Source of the DNA: Marinobacter vulgaris | GTDB taxonomy: Bacteria > Pseudomonadota > Gammaproteobacteria > Pseudomonadales > Oleiphilaceae | Direction of reading: 5' to 3' | NCBI RefSeq assembly: GCF_003344045.1 | Contig: NZ_QFWX01000003.1 | Location: 248,001 to 312,000, forward strand | Length of the DNA: 64,000 bases | Part shown: in pieces, positions 38,473 through 50,376 of the stretch | Numbering within the stretch: the stretch's first letter is position 1 | Layout: every line of letters starts with the position of its first letter | Position numbers and translations under genes: made by a program | Notes under the pieces: model-generated | Databases searched by the model: none | Told to the model about the DNA's origin: nothing | Seen by the model: only the letters and a program-made list of their open reading frames with translations

Positions 38473-38500
38473 GAAGGGCTCGCAAATTTGCGGGCCCTTC
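38473..38500 (+). other. long hairpin in the sdhB-sucA gap
   Basis: GAAGGGCTCGCAAA pairs with TTTGCGGGCCCTTC over 14 bp with one G-U pair and almost no loop. No T-run follows, so it looks like an RNA-processing or stabilising element rather than a terminator. The remaining 309-base gap (38425-38733) holds no gene; a TATAAT at 38592-38597 lacks a clear -35. Confidence 0.7.
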
Positions 38501-38733
38501 AACCAAAGGCTTATAGTCAAAGGTATTAGCAGGGTGCACACTACGCAGGCCGTGGCGGGAACCGATCATCTTTCACCGCGGTTTTGCTGAGTATAATAAC
38601 CACCGGGGAGCGGAAAACATCCTTGTTGGGTGTGGTGGCCACAGTCGATCCCGTAAAAACCCGTATTGACTCGGATTTACCCCTGGCCGACCATAGCCAG
38701 CTCCCCGCACCAGCCCAAGGTGAGCTATTCAAA

Positions 38734-41571
38734 ATGCACGAAAGCATAATGGAGCAGTTATGGCAGACTTCCCACCTTCAGGGTGGCAATCTTGCCTATG
38801 TTGAACAGCTTTTCGAAACCTACCTGACAGACCCCAATGCTATTCCGGAAGAATGGCGCAGCTACTTCGATAAACTTCCCAGTGTGGATGGCTACAAAGG
38901 CCGCGATATAGATCATTCATCTATACGTCAGCAGTTCGAGCATATTTCCCGTAATCAGCGTTTCCTTGCCACCGGTGGTGTGCCTGCCAGCGCGACCTCC
39001 GATGCCGACAAGAAGCAGATTCGCGTGCTCCAGCTGATCAACGCCTTTCGTTTCCGCGGCCATCAGGAAGCGAGGCTTGATCCCCTGGGAGTCTGGAATC
39101 GTCCCCAGGTGGAAGATCTCGATCCTTCGTTCCATGAGCTTTCCGAAGCGGACTACGATCTGGAGTTTCAGACCGGCTCCCTGAACTTCGGTTCCGAGGC
39201 CATGAAACTCAGGGACATCGTAAGCGGCCTTCGCGAGACTTACTGCGGAAGTATTGGTGCCGAGTACATGCACGTTGTGGATACGCGGATCAAGCGCTGG
39301 TTTCAGCAACGAATGGAGCCGGTGCGTTCGCGTCCGAATTACGAGGCGGCGACGCGCAAGCATCTTCTTGAGCGCCTCACGGCGGCGGAAGGCCTGGAGA
39401 AATATCTGGGTTCCCGCTATCCGGGTGTCAAGCGTTTTGGCCTTGAGGGTGGTGAGACCCTGATCCCCTGTCTGGATGAATTGATCCAGCGAGCGGGCAG
39501 TTACGGTGCCAAGGAAATTGTACTGGGCATGGCCCACCGTGGCCGCCTGAATGTTCTGGTCAACACGCTTGGTAAAAACCCGAAAGAGCTGTTTGACGAG
39601 TTTGAGGGCAAGAAACTCGCCGCTTCCGGTTCCGGTGACGTTAAATACCACCAGGGTTTCTCATCCAACGTGATGACCGAGGGCGGTGAAATCCACCTGG
39701 CACTTGCCTTCAACCCGTCGCACCTTGAGATTGTGTCGCCCGTGGTTGTAGGCTCCGTTCGCGCACGCCAGACCCGACGTGAAGATCCCAATGGTACCCA
39801 GTGTGTGCCCATCATCATGCACGGTGACGCAGCCTTTGCCGGGCAGGGCGTGGTCATGGAAACCTTCCAGATGTCCCAGACCAGGGGTTATGGCGTCGGT
39901 GGCACCATTCATATCGTCATCAACAACCAGGTCGGCTTTACCACCAGCAAGCAGGAAGACGCCCGTTCCACGGAATACTGCACCGATGTGGCCAAGATGA
40001 TCCAGGCCCCGATCCTGCACGTGAACGCGGATGATCCTGAAGCGGTAATGTTCGTGACTCAGATGGCCATGGACTATCGCCACCAGTTCAAGAACGACGT
40101 GGTTATTGACTTGGTCTGTTATCGCCGCCGTGGCCACAACGAGGCGGATGAGCCGGCAGCCACGCAGCCGGTGATGTACGACAAGATCCGCAAACTGACG
40201 ACCACCCGCAACCTTTACGCCGAGAAACTGGTGGCAGACGGGGTTATTACTGAGGAAGAGTCGAAGCAGCTTGAGCTGGATTATCGCAACGAGCTGGATA
40301 AGGGTGACCATGTGGTCAAGTCCCTGGTCAAGGAGCCCAACAAGGAGCTCTACGTAGACTGGACCCCTTATCTGGGCCACGAGTGGACGGCAAAGTGCAA
40401 GTCCAGCGTTGCCCTCAAGACAATCCAGAAACTTGGTAAAAAGCTGACCCACATACCGGAAGGTTTCAGTGTGCAGCGCCAGGTTTCCAAGATTATCAGC
40501 GACCGCGAGAAGATGACGGCCGGTGCCCTGGCCATCAACTGGGGCTACGGCGAGATCATGGCCTACGCCACGCTTCTCGATGAGGGGCACCCGATACGTA
40601 TTACCGGCCAGGATGTCGGCCGCGGCACCTTCTCCCACCGCCACGCGGTGCTGCATAACCAGAAAGACGGCGCGACCCATATCGCCCTCGAGCATATTGC
40701 CGAGGACCAGCCAAAATTCGAAATTATTGACTCCCTGCTTTCCGAAGAAGCGGTAATGGCGTTCGAATATGGTTATTCAACCACGGCTCCGAAGGGTCTG
40801 GTTGTATGGGAAGCCCAGTTTGGTGACTTTGCCAACGGCGCCCAGGTAGTCATTGACCAGTTCCTGACCAGTGGCGAGCATAAGTGGGGGCGCCTGTGTG
40901 GCCTGACCCTGCTGTTGCCTCATGGCTATGAAGGCCAAGGCCCTGAGCACAGTTCAGCGCGCCTCGAGCGCTTCCTTCAGCTGTGTGCAGAGCACAATAT
41001 CCAGGTATGTATTCCGACCACCCCGTCGCAGGTGTTCCATATGCTGCGCCGTCAGGTCAAGCGCCCACTGCGCAAGCCGCTGGTAGCCATCACGCCGAAG
41101 AGTCTGTTGCGGCACAAAGAGGCAACCTCGGACCTTGACGATCTGACATCGGGCACCTTCAAAACCATTCTGCCCGAGAAAGAGCCGTCTGATCCCAAGA
41201 AAGTCACGCGGCTTATTCTGTGCAGCGGCAAGGTTTATTTTGACCTGCTGGAGCGCAAAAAAGCCGACGAGCGGAATGATGTTGCCATCGTGCGTATTGA
41301 GCAGCTGTACCCATTCCCGGGAGATGATCTGGATGAGCTGATAAGCCAGTACACCAAGCTCAAGCACGTGGTCTGGTGTCAGGAAGAGCCCATGAACCAG
41401 GGTGCCTGGTACTCGAGCCAGCATCACATGAGAAATGCTCTCCATCGCCATAATCCCAAACTATATCTTCAGTATGCGGGTCGTGACGCTTCTGCTGCTC
41501 CGGCCTGTGGACATATGTCCGTCCACATTGAAGAGCAGAAAAAGCTGGTTAACGACGCGTTTGAAATCTGA
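38734..41571 (+). CDS. sucA: 2-oxoglutarate dehydrogenase E1 component
   Basis: Thiamine-diphosphate enzyme that decarboxylates 2-oxoglutarate and transfers the succinyl group to the SucB lipoyl arm. From the ATG at 38734 (AAGGTGAG upstream) it has 945 residues and begins MHESIMEQLWQTSHLQGGN, the family start. It shows EEWRSYFDKL, GMAHRGRLNVLVNT, the ThDP motif region HGDAAFAGQGVV to INNQVGFTT, and RRGHNEADEPAATQP. The 50-residue longer frame is not needed. Confidence 0.97.
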   Translation: MHESIMEQLWQTSHLQGGNLAYVEQLFETYLTDPNAIPEEWRSYFDKLPSVDGYKGRDIDHSSIRQQFEHISRNQRFLATGGVPASATSDADKKQIRVLQLINAFRFRGHQEARLDPLGVWNRPQVEDLDPSFHELSEADYDLEFQTGSLNFGSEAMKLRDIVSGLRETYCGSIGAEYMHVVDTRIKRWFQQRMEPVRSRPNYEAATRKHLLERLTAAEGLEKYLGSRYPGVKRFGLEGGETLIPCLDELIQRAGSYGAKEIVLGMAHRGRLNVLVNTLGKNPKELFDEFEGKKLAASGSGDVKYHQGFSSNVMTEGGEIHLALAFNPSHLEIVSPVVVGSVRARQTRREDPNGTQCVPIIMHGDAAFAGQGVVMETFQMSQTRGYGVGGTIHIVINNQVGFTTSKQEDARSTEYCTDVAKMIQAPILHVNADDPEAVMFVTQMAMDYRHQFKNDVVIDLVCYRRRGHNEADEPAATQPVMYDKIRKLTTTRNLYAEKLVADGVITEEESKQLELDYRNELDKGDHVVKSLVKEPNKELYVDWTPYLGHEWTAKCKSSVALKTIQKLGKKLTHIPEGFSVQRQVSKIISDREKMTAGALAINWGYGEIMAYATLLDEGHPIRITGQDVGRGTFSHRHAVLHNQKDGATHIALEHIAEDQPKFEIIDSLLSEEAVMAFEYGYSTTAPKGLVVWEAQFGDFANGAQVVIDQFLTSGEHKWGRLCGLTLLLPHGYEGQGPEHSSARLERFLQLCAEHNIQVCIPTTPSQVFHMLRRQVKRPLRKPLVAITPKSLLRHKEATSDLDDLTSGTFKTILPEKEPSDPKKVTRLILCSGKVYFDLLERKKADERNDVAIVRIEQLYPFPGDDLDELISQYTKLKHVVWCQEEPMNQGAWYSSQHHMRNALHRHNPKLYLQYAGRDASAAPACGHMSVHIEEQKKLVNDAFEI

Positions 41572-41596
41572 CGAGCTACCGAACTAAGGACCCGAG

Positions 41597-42847
41597 ATGT
41601 CAACAGAAATAAAAGCCCCCGTATTCCCAGAGTCGGTCGCCGAAGGCACAGTCGCGACCTGGCACAAGCAGCCCGGAGAAGCCTGTTCACGTGACGAGCT
41701 GATTGTCGACATTGAAACCGACAAGGTTGTGCTTGAAGTCGTCGCTCCGGCAGATGGTGTTATTGAGGAAATACTCAAGGGTGAAGGCGACACCGTGGAA
41801 AGCGGTGAAGTGGTCGGCAAATTCAAGGAAGGTGCCGCTGGCGAATCAAAGCCTGCGGCCAAGGATGAAGGCAGCAAGGAGGAAGACAATAAAGAGGAGG
41901 CATCTGAAAAGCCTGCTGAAGAAACCGCCAAATCCTCCGGTGAGGCCATTCTGAGCCCGGCTGCCCGTAAGCTTGCAGAAGAGAACAACATTAATCCGGA
42001 GGCTGTCGAAGGCACCGGGAAAGATGGTCGCGTTACCAAAGAAGACGTTCAGAATCATGTAGATGCCGGAAAGTCTTCAGGATCAGCATCAGCGCCCACA
42101 GCGAAGCCCGCTGGCGACATGCCCCAAGTGGATATCGGTTCCGGTGAGCGTCCTGAAAAGCGTGTGCCGATGACCCGACTGCGCGCCAGCATTGCCAAAC
42201 GGCTGGTTAATGCCCAGCAAACTGCCGCCATGCTGACCACGTTCAATGAAGTGAACATGGGGCCGGTGATGGAGCTGCGCAAGCAGTACAAGGAAAGTTT
42301 CGAGAAGCGCCACGGGGTCAAGCTCGGCTTCATGTCGTTCTTCACCAAGGCCGCTACCGAAGCTCTGAAACGCTTCCCCGCCGTGAATGCCTCCATAGAC
42401 GGTAACGACATGGTTTATCATGGCTACCAGGATATTGGTATTGCGGTTTCAAGTGATCGCGGCCTGGTTGTTCCTGTCTTGCGCGACACCGATGCACTCG
42501 GCCTTGCCGGCATCGAAAAGAAGATTGTCGAGTACGGAACCAAGGCCAAAGAGGGCAAGCTTGGCATCGATGAAATGACCGGTGGCACGTTCACTATCAC
42601 TAACGGTGGTATCTTTGGGTCACTGATTTCCACGCCCATTCTGAATCCGCCGCAAACCGCCATCCTGGGCATGCACAAGATCCAGGAGCGCCCGATGGCA
42701 GTGAACGGCAAGGTGGAAATCCAGCCAATGATGTATCTGGCTCTTTCCTATGACCACCGCATGATCGATGGCAAGGAAGCAGTACAGTTCCTGGTGGCCA
42801 TCAAGGAAATGCTTGAGGATCCGGCACGCATTCTGCTGGACGTCTGA
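41597..42847 (+). CDS. sucB: dihydrolipoyllysine-residue succinyltransferase (2-oxoglutarate dehydrogenase E2)
   Basis: Core of the 2-oxoglutarate dehydrogenase complex, 416 residues. An N-terminal lipoyl domain carries the lipoyl-lysine motif [10 protein letters not shown] near residue 43, then an acidic Glu/Lys/Ala linker, a peripheral subunit-binding domain ([23 protein letters not shown] is split here as [12 protein letters not shown] and [11 protein letters not shown]), and the catalytic domain ending in [16 protein letters not shown] with the active histidine. It sits 25 bases after sucA and 35 before lpd. Confidence 0.98.
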   Translation: MSTEIKAPVFPESVAEGTVATWHKQPGEACSRDELIVDIETDKVVLEVVAPADGVIEEILKGEGDTVESGEVVGKFKEGAAGESKPAAKDEGSKEEDNKEEASEKPAEETAKSSGEAILSPAARKLAEENNINPEAVEGTGKDGRVTKEDVQNHVDAGKSSGSASAPTAKPAGDMPQVDIGSGERPEKRVPMTRLRASIAKRLVNAQQTAAMLTTFNEVNMGPVMELRKQYKESFEKRHGVKLGFMSFFTKAATEALKRFPAVNASIDGNDMVYHGYQDIGIAVSSDRGLVVPVLRDTDALGLAGIEKKIVEYGTKAKEGKLGIDEMTGGTFTITNGGIFGSLISTPILNPPQTAILGMHKIQERPMAVNGKVEIQPMMYLALSYDHRMIDGKEAVQFLVAIKEMLEDPARILLDV

Positions 42848-42879
42848 GCCGACATTAACGAATTGGATAAACGGGATAA

Positions 42880-44322
<1,443 letters not shown>

Positions 44323-44358
44323 CGCAAACCAGGAATTTTTTAATTCGGGACATTGACT

Positions 44359-45525
44359 ATGAATTTGCATGAATATCAGGGCAAGCAGCTGTTCGCTGAA
44401 TATGGCCTGCCAGTATCCAAGGGCATTGCCTGCGATACCCCCAAGGAAGCAGTGGCTGCTGCTGACGAGATTGGCGGCGACGCCTGGGTTGTGAAGGCTC
44501 AGGTTCACGCCGGTGGCCGCGGCAAGGCCGGCGGTGTGAAGCTGGTCAAAAGCAAGGACGAGATCCGTGCCTTCGCTGAAAACTGGCTTGGCAAGAACCT
44601 GGTGACCTACCAGACTGACGAAAATGGCCAGCCGGTCAGCAAGATTCTCGTTGAGTCCCTGACCGATATCGATCAGGAGCTTTACCTGGGTGCGGTTGTT
44701 GACCGTGGCACCCGCCGCATCGTGTTCATGGCGTCCACCGAAGGTGGTGTCGAGATCGAGCAGGTTGCTGAAGAAACCCCCGAAAAGATCCTCAAGGCCG
44801 AAATCGACCCGCTGGTAGGCGCACAGCCTTACCAGGGCCGCGAACTGGCCTTCAAACTGGGTCTGGAAGGCAAGCAGATTGGCCAGTTCACTAAGATTTT
44901 CATGGGCCTGGCAAAGCTTTTTGAAGATCGTGATCTTGCACTGCTGGAAATCAACCCGCTGGTTATCACGCCAGCCGGCGATCTGCACTGCCTCGACGCC
45001 AAGATTGGCGTTGACGGTAACGCACTTTATCGCCAGAAGAAGATCCACGAAATGCATGATCCTTCCCAGGAAGACTCCCGGGAAGCGGAAGCGGCCAAGT
45101 GGGAACTCAACTACGTGGCGCTGGAAGGCAACATCGGCTGTATGGTAAATGGTGCCGGTCTGGCCATGGGCACCATGGACATTATCAAGCTGTCCGGCGG
45201 CCAGCCCGCGAACTTCCTGGACGTCGGCGGCGGTGCGACCAAAGAGCGTGTCTCCGAAGCGTTCAAGATCATTCTGTCTGACTCCAACGTCAAGGCGGTT
45301 CTGGTCAACATCTTTGGTGGCATTGTTCGCTGCGACATGATTGCAGAGGGCATCATCGGTGCCGTCAAGGAAGTGGGCGTCAAGGTTCCTGTGGTTGTTC
45401 GCCTTGAAGGCAACAACGCTGAAATCGGCACCAAGGTGCTCGCCGACAGCGGCCTGAACATCATTGCTGCCACCAGTCTGTCGAATGCGGCAGAGCAAGT
45501 CGTAAAAGCCGCGGGGGGCAAATAA
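44359..45525 (+). CDS. sucC: succinyl-CoA synthetase subunit beta
   Basis: Substrate-level phosphorylation step of the TCA cycle (succinyl-CoA to succinate). The 388-residue product begins [20 protein letters not shown] and contains the ATP-grasp segment [18 protein letters not shown] and the C-terminal [14 protein letters not shown]. The ATG at 44359 is used; a TTG two codons earlier is less likely. The stop overlaps the sucD start by one base. Confidence 0.98.
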   Translation: MNLHEYQGKQLFAEYGLPVSKGIACDTPKEAVAAADEIGGDAWVVKAQVHAGGRGKAGGVKLVKSKDEIRAFAENWLGKNLVTYQTDENGQPVSKILVESLTDIDQELYLGAVVDRGTRRIVFMASTEGGVEIEQVAEETPEKILKAEIDPLVGAQPYQGRELAFKLGLEGKQIGQFTKIFMGLAKLFEDRDLALLEINPLVITPAGDLHCLDAKIGVDGNALYRQKKIHEMHDPSQEDSREAEAAKWELNYVALEGNIGCMVNGAGLAMGTMDIIKLSGGQPANFLDVGGGATKERVSEAFKIILSDSNVKAVLVNIFGGIVRCDMIAEGIIGAVKEVGVKVPVVVRLEGNNAEIGTKVLADSGLNIIAATSLSNAAEQVVKAAGGK

Positions 45526-46397
45526 TGAGCATCCTGATCAACAAAGACACCAAAGTTATCTGCCAGGGCTTTACCGGTGCGCAGGGTACCTTTCACTCTG
45601 AGCAGGCCATTGAGTACGGCACCAAAATGGTTGGCGGCGTCAGCCCCGGTAAGGGCGGCACCGAGCATCTTGGCCTGCCGGTATTCAATACCGTGCGTGA
45701 AGCGGTCGAGAAAACGGGCGCGGAAGCGACCGTAATCTATGTACCGGCACCGTTCTGCAAGGACGCCATCATTGAAGCTGCAGCCGCTGGTATCCAGCTG
45801 ATCGTATGTATCACTGAGGGCATCCCCACCATCGACATGCTCTATGCGAAAGAATATGTGGATCGCAAGGGCGTGCGGATGATCGGTCCGAACTGCCCGG
45901 GTGTGATCACGCCGGGTGAGAGCAAGATCGGTATCATGCCGGGCCATATCCACAAGCCTGGTAAGGTGGGCATCGTATCCCGCTCAGGTACCCTGACTTA
46001 CGAAGCGGTCAAGCAGACCACGGACTTCGGTTACGGTCAGTCCAGCTGTGTTGGTATCGGTGGCGACCCGATTCCGGGCTCCAACTTCATCGATATACTG
46101 CAACTGCTGCAGGACGATCCCCAGACCGAAGCCATCGTAATGATCGGCGAGATCGGCGGTACCGCCGAGGAAGAAGCCGCTGCTTTCATCAAGGACAACG
46201 TCAGCAAGCCGGTGGTAGCCTACATCGCTGGTGTGACTGCGCCCCCCGGCAAGCGTATGGGCCACGCCGGCGCTATAATCTCCGGTGGTAAGGGCACGGC
46301 AGACGAGAAGTTTGCCGCCCTGAACGATGCCGGTGTCAAAACCGTGCGCAGCCTGGCCGAAATCGGCAAGGCGCTGAAGGAAGTCACCGGCTGGTAA
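45525..46397 (+). CDS. sucD: succinyl-CoA synthetase subunit alpha
   Basis: CoA-binding and phosphorylated subunit, 290 residues. The CoA-binding Rossmann part has [17 protein letters not shown], and the phosphohistidine is in [17 protein letters not shown] near residue 246. [14 protein letters not shown] and the conserved [14 protein letters not shown] are present. It is the last gene of the sdh-suc run and is followed by a strong terminator. Confidence 0.98.
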   Translation: MSILINKDTKVICQGFTGAQGTFHSEQAIEYGTKMVGGVSPGKGGTEHLGLPVFNTVREAVEKTGAEATVIYVPAPFCKDAIIEAAAAGIQLIVCITEGIPTIDMLYAKEYVDRKGVRMIGPNCPGVITPGESKIGIMPGHIHKPGKVGIVSRSGTLTYEAVKQTTDFGYGQSSCVGIGGDPIPGSNFIDILQLLQDDPQTEAIVMIGEIGGTAEEEAAAFIKDNVSKPVVAYIAGVTAPPGKRMGHAGAIISGGKGTADEKFAALNDAGVKTVRSLAEIGKALKEVTGW

Positions 46398-46414
46398 ATT
46401 TCCGCCGGTGAAGC

Positions 46415-46455
46415 AAAGCCCCCGGGTCTGCCTTGCGGACTTCCGGGGGCTTTTT
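46415..46455 (+). terminator. intrinsic terminator of the sdh-suc run
   Basis: AAAGCCCCCGG pairs with CCGGGGGCTTT (11 bp) around a 17-base loop with a small inner stem, followed by T runs. It begins 18 bases after the sucD stop. Confidence 0.9.
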
Positions 46456-46491
46456 GTTTAAGGCGCCGGTTGCAGGTTTTTCAAAGGTACC

Positions 46492-46520
46492 TTAACGCCG
46501 GGGGCACATAAGTCTATAAT
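46492..46520 (+). promoter_or_regulatory. sigma-70 promoter of trpS-scpAB-rluB
   Basis: TTAACG and a perfect TATAAT are separated by 17 bases, giving a leader of about 50 bases before trpS. Confidence 0.65.
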
Positions 46521-46576
46521 CCCCGGTCAGCCTCGAATAAGATGGCTGTGTCCTATAAACAGAAGGAGTTCATGCT

Positions 46577-47791
46577 TTGAGTTCTGTCGATTCCCAGCAA
46601 CGGATTTTGTCCGGCATGCGTCCCACCGGCAAGTTGCACCTTGGCCACTACCATGGTGTTCTGAAGAACTGGGTAAAACTCCAGCATGAGTTCGAGTGCT
46701 TTTTCTTCGTCGCTGACTGGCATGCACTCACCACCAATTACGACGACCCCAGTGGTATCCAGGACAGTGTCTGGGACATGGTGATCGACTGGCTGGCTGC
46801 CGGTGTCAATCCCGGTTCCTCCACCATGTTCATCCAGTCCAAGGTGCCGGAGCACGCCGAACTGCACCTGCTGTTGTCGATGATCACACCGCTGGGCTGG
46901 CTGGAACGTATCCCGACCTACAAGGACCAGCAGGAAAAGCTGCGGGAAAAGGATCTGGCTACCTACGGTTTCCTGGGTTACCCGTTGCTGCAGAGCGCGG
47001 ATATTCTCATGTACCGGGCAGGGCGTGTGCCGGTGGGCGCGGACCAGGTGTCCCATGTGGAAATCACGCGGGAAATTGCCCGTCGCTTCAATCACCTCTA
47101 CGGTCGTGAACAGGGGTTCGAGGAGCAAGCCGAAGGCGCCATCGTGAAGATGGGCAAGAAGAACGCAAAGCTTTACCGCACCCTCAAGAAACGCTACCAG
47201 GAAGAGGGTGACATGGAAGCGCTGGAGACCGCCCGGGCACTCCTCAAGGAACAGCAGAATATTTCCCTGGGTGATCGTGAGCGGCTTTACGGGTATATCG
47301 AGGGCGGTGGCAAGGTGATTCTGCCGGAACCCCAACCGTTGCTGACGCCGGAATCAAAGATGCCAGGGCTGGATGGGCAGAAAATGTCCAAGTCCTATAA
47401 CAACTATATCGGGCTGCGTGAAGATCCCGACAGCGTGGCCCAAAAGGTTCGTACCATGCAGACCGATCCGCAGCGGGTACGCAGGACCGATCCGGGTGAA
47501 CCGGAAAAGTGTCCGGTATGGGGGCTTCACAAGGTTTATTCCGATGCCAAAACCCGGGAATGGGTGCAAACCGGCTGCCGCAGTGCGGGCATTGGTTGCC
47601 TGGAGTGCAAGAAACCACTGATCGACTCGATTATTGAGGAGCAGCGCCCGCTGCATGAGCGTGCCAAGGAGTATGAGAGCAATCCGGACCTGGTACGCGC
47701 CATCATCGAAGAAGGTTGTGAGCATGCCCGGGACGCGGCACGAGATACCCTTGAGGAGGTCAGGGCAGCGATGGGCCTGAGCTATCGCTGA
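46577..47791 (+). CDS. trpS: tryptophan-tRNA ligase, long pseudomonad form
   Basis: Class I synthetase for tRNA-Trp. It has 404 residues, about 70 more than the E. coli enzyme; the extra sequence is a charged insert around KKNAKLYRTLKKRYQEEGD, as in Pseudomonas. The HIGH-type motif is TGKLHLGHYHG and the KMSKS motif is GQKMSKSYNNY. The start is a TTG at 46577, eight bases after AAGGAG; the ATG at 46572 opens only a two-codon frame (ATG CTT TGA) that overlaps it. First gene of a trpS-scpA-scpB-rluB run. Confidence 0.95.
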   Translation: MSSVDSQQRILSGMRPTGKLHLGHYHGVLKNWVKLQHEFECFFFVADWHALTTNYDDPSGIQDSVWDMVIDWLAAGVNPGSSTMFIQSKVPEHAELHLLLSMITPLGWLERIPTYKDQQEKLREKDLATYGFLGYPLLQSADILMYRAGRVPVGADQVSHVEITREIARRFNHLYGREQGFEEQAEGAIVKMGKKNAKLYRTLKKRYQEEGDMEALETARALLKEQQNISLGDRERLYGYIEGGGKVILPEPQPLLTPESKMPGLDGQKMSKSYNNYIGLREDPDSVAQKVRTMQTDPQRVRRTDPGEPEKCPVWGLHKVYSDAKTREWVQTGCRSAGIGCLECKKPLIDSIIEEQRPLHERAKEYESNPDLVRAIIEEGCEHARDAARDTLEEVRAAMGLSYR

Positions 47792-47820
47792 GCTCCGGCG
47801 ATGAAGACTCTGGAGACACC

Positions 47821-48666
47821 ATGACCGAGAATACCGCAAGCAAGGCAGCGGCAGAGGAGGGGGCGGACACGACCGTTCCGGTCGCTGAACAGATGCCGCT
47901 TGCGAGGGTTTCCGGCAAGCCGGTGGTTGATCTGCCCCGTGACCTGTATATACCGCCTGACGCCCTCGCGGTGTTTCTCGAGGCGTTTGAAGGGCCTCTG
48001 GACCTGCTGTTGTATCTGATCCGGCGCCAGAACATGGATATCCTGGATGTCGATGTCAGCGAGATCACCAAACAGTACATGGATTACATCGGTGCCGTGG
48101 AAGCCATGCGCTTTGAACTGGCTGCCGAATACCTGGTGATGGCGGCAACCCTGGCGGAGATCAAGTCGCGGATGCTGTTGCCGCGACAGGAAGCCGAGGA
48201 TGAAGAAGAGATGGATCCCCGGGCGGAACTGATTCGTCGCTTGCAGCAGTACGAACGCTTCAAACAGGCGGCCGAAGATATCGACGAAATGCCACGGCTG
48301 GAGCGGGATAGCTTTACGGCCTCGGCAGCATTGCCGAAACTGTCATCGAGTCAGCCGCATCCGGACGTGGATTTGCGGGAAATCCTGCTGGCATTGCAAG
48401 GGGTGCTGAAGCGGGCGGACCTGTTCACCAGCCACCATGTTGAAAAAGAACGGCTGTCTACCCGTGAGCGCATGTCGGCGATACTGTCGGTGTTGAGGGA
48501 CGACCAGTTCGTGACGTTTGAAAGTCTGTTCACACCGGAAGAGGGGCGACTGGGCGTTGTGGTAAGCTTCCTGGCGACCCTGGAACTGGTCAAGGAACAG
48601 CTTATTGAAGTGGTGCAGGCCGAGGTGCTGGGCCCGATTCACGTCAGGGCCAGAGCGTCGTGCTGA
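47821..48666 (+). CDS. scpA: segregation and condensation protein A
   Basis: Kleisin subunit that bridges the SMC heads in the bacterial condensin, aiding chromosome segregation. The 281-residue product has a variable N-terminal about 45 residues and then the kleisin core, with AFEGPLDLLLYLIRRQNMDILDV and AAEYLVMAATLAEIKSRMLLP. A helical linker and a winged-helix C-terminus (EARMSAILSVL-like RERMSAILSVLRDDQFVTFESLF) follow. scpB is 39 bases downstream; the SMC partner is at 52.3 kb on the same strand. Confidence 0.95.
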   Translation: MTENTASKAAAEEGADTTVPVAEQMPLARVSGKPVVDLPRDLYIPPDALAVFLEAFEGPLDLLLYLIRRQNMDILDVDVSEITKQYMDYIGAVEAMRFELAAEYLVMAATLAEIKSRMLLPRQEAEDEEEMDPRAELIRRLQQYERFKQAAEDIDEMPRLERDSFTASAALPKLSSSQPHPDVDLREILLALQGVLKRADLFTSHHVEKERLSTRERMSAILSVLRDDQFVTFESLFTPEEGRLGVVVSFLATLELVKEQLIEVVQAEVLGPIHVRARASC

Positions 48667-48705
48667 CTATCAGACACCGTGCAATTTGATACCCGGTAGT
48701 GAACC

Positions 48706-49368
48706 ATGAACGAAGAAAACCTTCGAAAAATCCAGGCGATCACGGAAGCGGCGCTGCTTGCCGCCGGCAAACCGCTGTCGGTCGAACAGTTGCGGGAGCT
48801 GTTTGAAGAGGATGAGCGCCCGGCCCGTCAGATCATGGAGCACGTGCTGGTGCTACTGGAACAATCCTGTCGGGGGCGGGGATTTGAGCTGAGAAAAGTG
48901 GCCAGCGGGTATCGGCTCCAGGTACGGGAAGAGTACGCGCCCTGGGTCGGGCGATTATTCGAGGACAAACCCCAACGTTACTCCCGTGCTCTGCTGGAAA
49001 CCCTGGCCCTGGTAGCCTATCGCCAGCCGATCACCCGCGGTGAGATTGAAGATATCCGGGGCGTCACCGTCAGCAGCAATATCGTCCGTACCCTGCTGGA
49101 GAGGGAATGGGTTCGGGTTGTGGGGCATCGGGATGTGCCCGGTCGGCCGGCCATGTTCGCGACCACGAAACAGTTTCTGGATTATTTCAACCTGGAAGGG
49201 CTGGACCAGTTGCCGCCGCTCTCCGAAATACGGGATCTGGAAGAGATCGGGCGGGAAATTGAAAAGAACATACAGGCCGAGATCGAATTTGAGTCTCCGG
49301 CCAGAGACACTGGTGAGAACGACGGCGAAACCACACCGGAATCCTCGCCAGGGCAGACACTTCACTGA
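48706..49368 (+). CDS. scpB: segregation and condensation protein B
   Basis: Winged-helix KITE partner of ScpA in SMC-ScpAB condensin, 220 residues. Family motifs are ITEAALLAAGKPLSVEQL, the strongly conserved LSRALLETLALVAYRQPITRGEIE region (SRALLETLALVAYRQPITR here) and GRPAMFATTKQFLDYFNL. The last 40 residues are acidic and poorly conserved. Same operon as scpA; rluB starts 36 bases later. Confidence 0.96.
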   Translation: MNEENLRKIQAITEAALLAAGKPLSVEQLRELFEEDERPARQIMEHVLVLLEQSCRGRGFELRKVASGYRLQVREEYAPWVGRLFEDKPQRYSRALLETLALVAYRQPITRGEIEDIRGVTVSSNIVRTLLEREWVRVVGHRDVPGRPAMFATTKQFLDYFNLEGLDQLPPLSEIRDLEEIGREIEKNIQAEIEFESPARDTGENDGETTPESSPGQTLH

Positions 49369-49404
49369 TGCCGCCGGCATCAGTCACTAGTAAAGGACAG
49401 ATTC

Positions 49405-50376
49405 ATGGCGGCAGATCGCCCCCGCAAGCCTGAAAAGAAAACCCAGGAAGAAAGCACGCCCTCGGGCCCGGAACGCATCCAGAAGTTGCTGGCCCGTGCT
49501 GGTGTAGGGTCACGCCGGGAAGTCGAGGGCTGGATAGAGGCCGGCCGCCTGGTGATCAACGGCCAGCCGGCGGAGGCCGGACAGAAAGCATCGGTCAGCG
49601 ATCGGATTGAGCTTGATGGTAAGCGTCTTGATATTACCGCTGGCGCAGAAGTGCTCCGGCGCGTGTTGATTTACAACAAGCCGGAAGGGGAAGTCACCAC
49701 CCGCCGGGATCCGGAAGGGCGTCCGACAGTATTTGACAGTCTTCCCCGGCTTCGTGACCATCGCTGGATCGCGATTGGTCGGCTTGATATCAATACCACC
49801 GGTCTGGTGCTGTTTACTACCGACGGCGAACTTGCCAACCGGCTGATGCATCCGTCCCGGCAGATCGACCGCGAGTACGCGGTGAGGGTTTTTGGCGAGG
49901 TTGATGATGCCATGATCAAGCGGCTGTCAGAAGGAGTGCTGCTGGATGACGGTATGGCGAAGTTTTCGGATATTACCGAAGCCGGCGGCAAGGGGATTAA
50001 CCAGTGGTTCCACGTCACTCTACTGGAGGGGCGTAACCGGGAGGTTCGCAGGCTGTGGGAATCCCAGGGTGTCCGGGTCAGCCGTCTCAAGCGGGTACGC
50101 TATGGGCCGGTTTTCCTGCCCAGCCGGCTGACCGTTGGCAAGTGGGAAGAGCTGGACCAGAAAGCGGTGGATTCGCTGAGCAAGGCGGTGGACCTGAAAC
50201 CGGTAGAGATCCCGGCGAAAACGCCGTCTGAACAGAAGATTCATGATCGACAGCGCCGGAAGCAGCCAAGCTCCGCGCCCCGGAAGTCGGGCAATCCCCG
50301 TTGGCAGGTGGACAGCTCCGGTCCCGATCAGAAACCGGCTCGCAAGCCTGCCCCACGCAAATCGCCCAAGCGATAA
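49405..50376 (+). CDS. rluB: 23S rRNA pseudouridine2605 synthase
   Basis: RsuA-family pseudouridine synthase that modifies U2605 of 23S rRNA. The 323-residue protein has a basic N-terminus, an S4 RNA-binding domain ([25 protein letters not shown]) and the catalytic domain with the aspartate in [19 protein letters not shown]. The C-terminal 60 residues are basic and disordered-looking ([13 protein letters not shown] through PRKSPKR), as in RluB. Its stop is directly adjacent to the convergent diguanylate cyclase stop, with no base between. Confidence 0.93.
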   Translation: MAADRPRKPEKKTQEESTPSGPERIQKLLARAGVGSRREVEGWIEAGRLVINGQPAEAGQKASVSDRIELDGKRLDITAGAEVLRRVLIYNKPEGEVTTRRDPEGRPTVFDSLPRLRDHRWIAIGRLDINTTGLVLFTTDGELANRLMHPSRQIDREYAVRVFGEVDDAMIKRLSEGVLLDDGMAKFSDITEAGGKGINQWFHVTLLEGRNREVRRLWESQGVRVSRLKRVRYGPVFLPSRLTVGKWEELDQKAVDSLSKAVDLKPVEIPAKTPSEQKIHDRQRRKQPSSAPRKSGNPRWQVDSSGPDQKPARKPAPRKSPKR

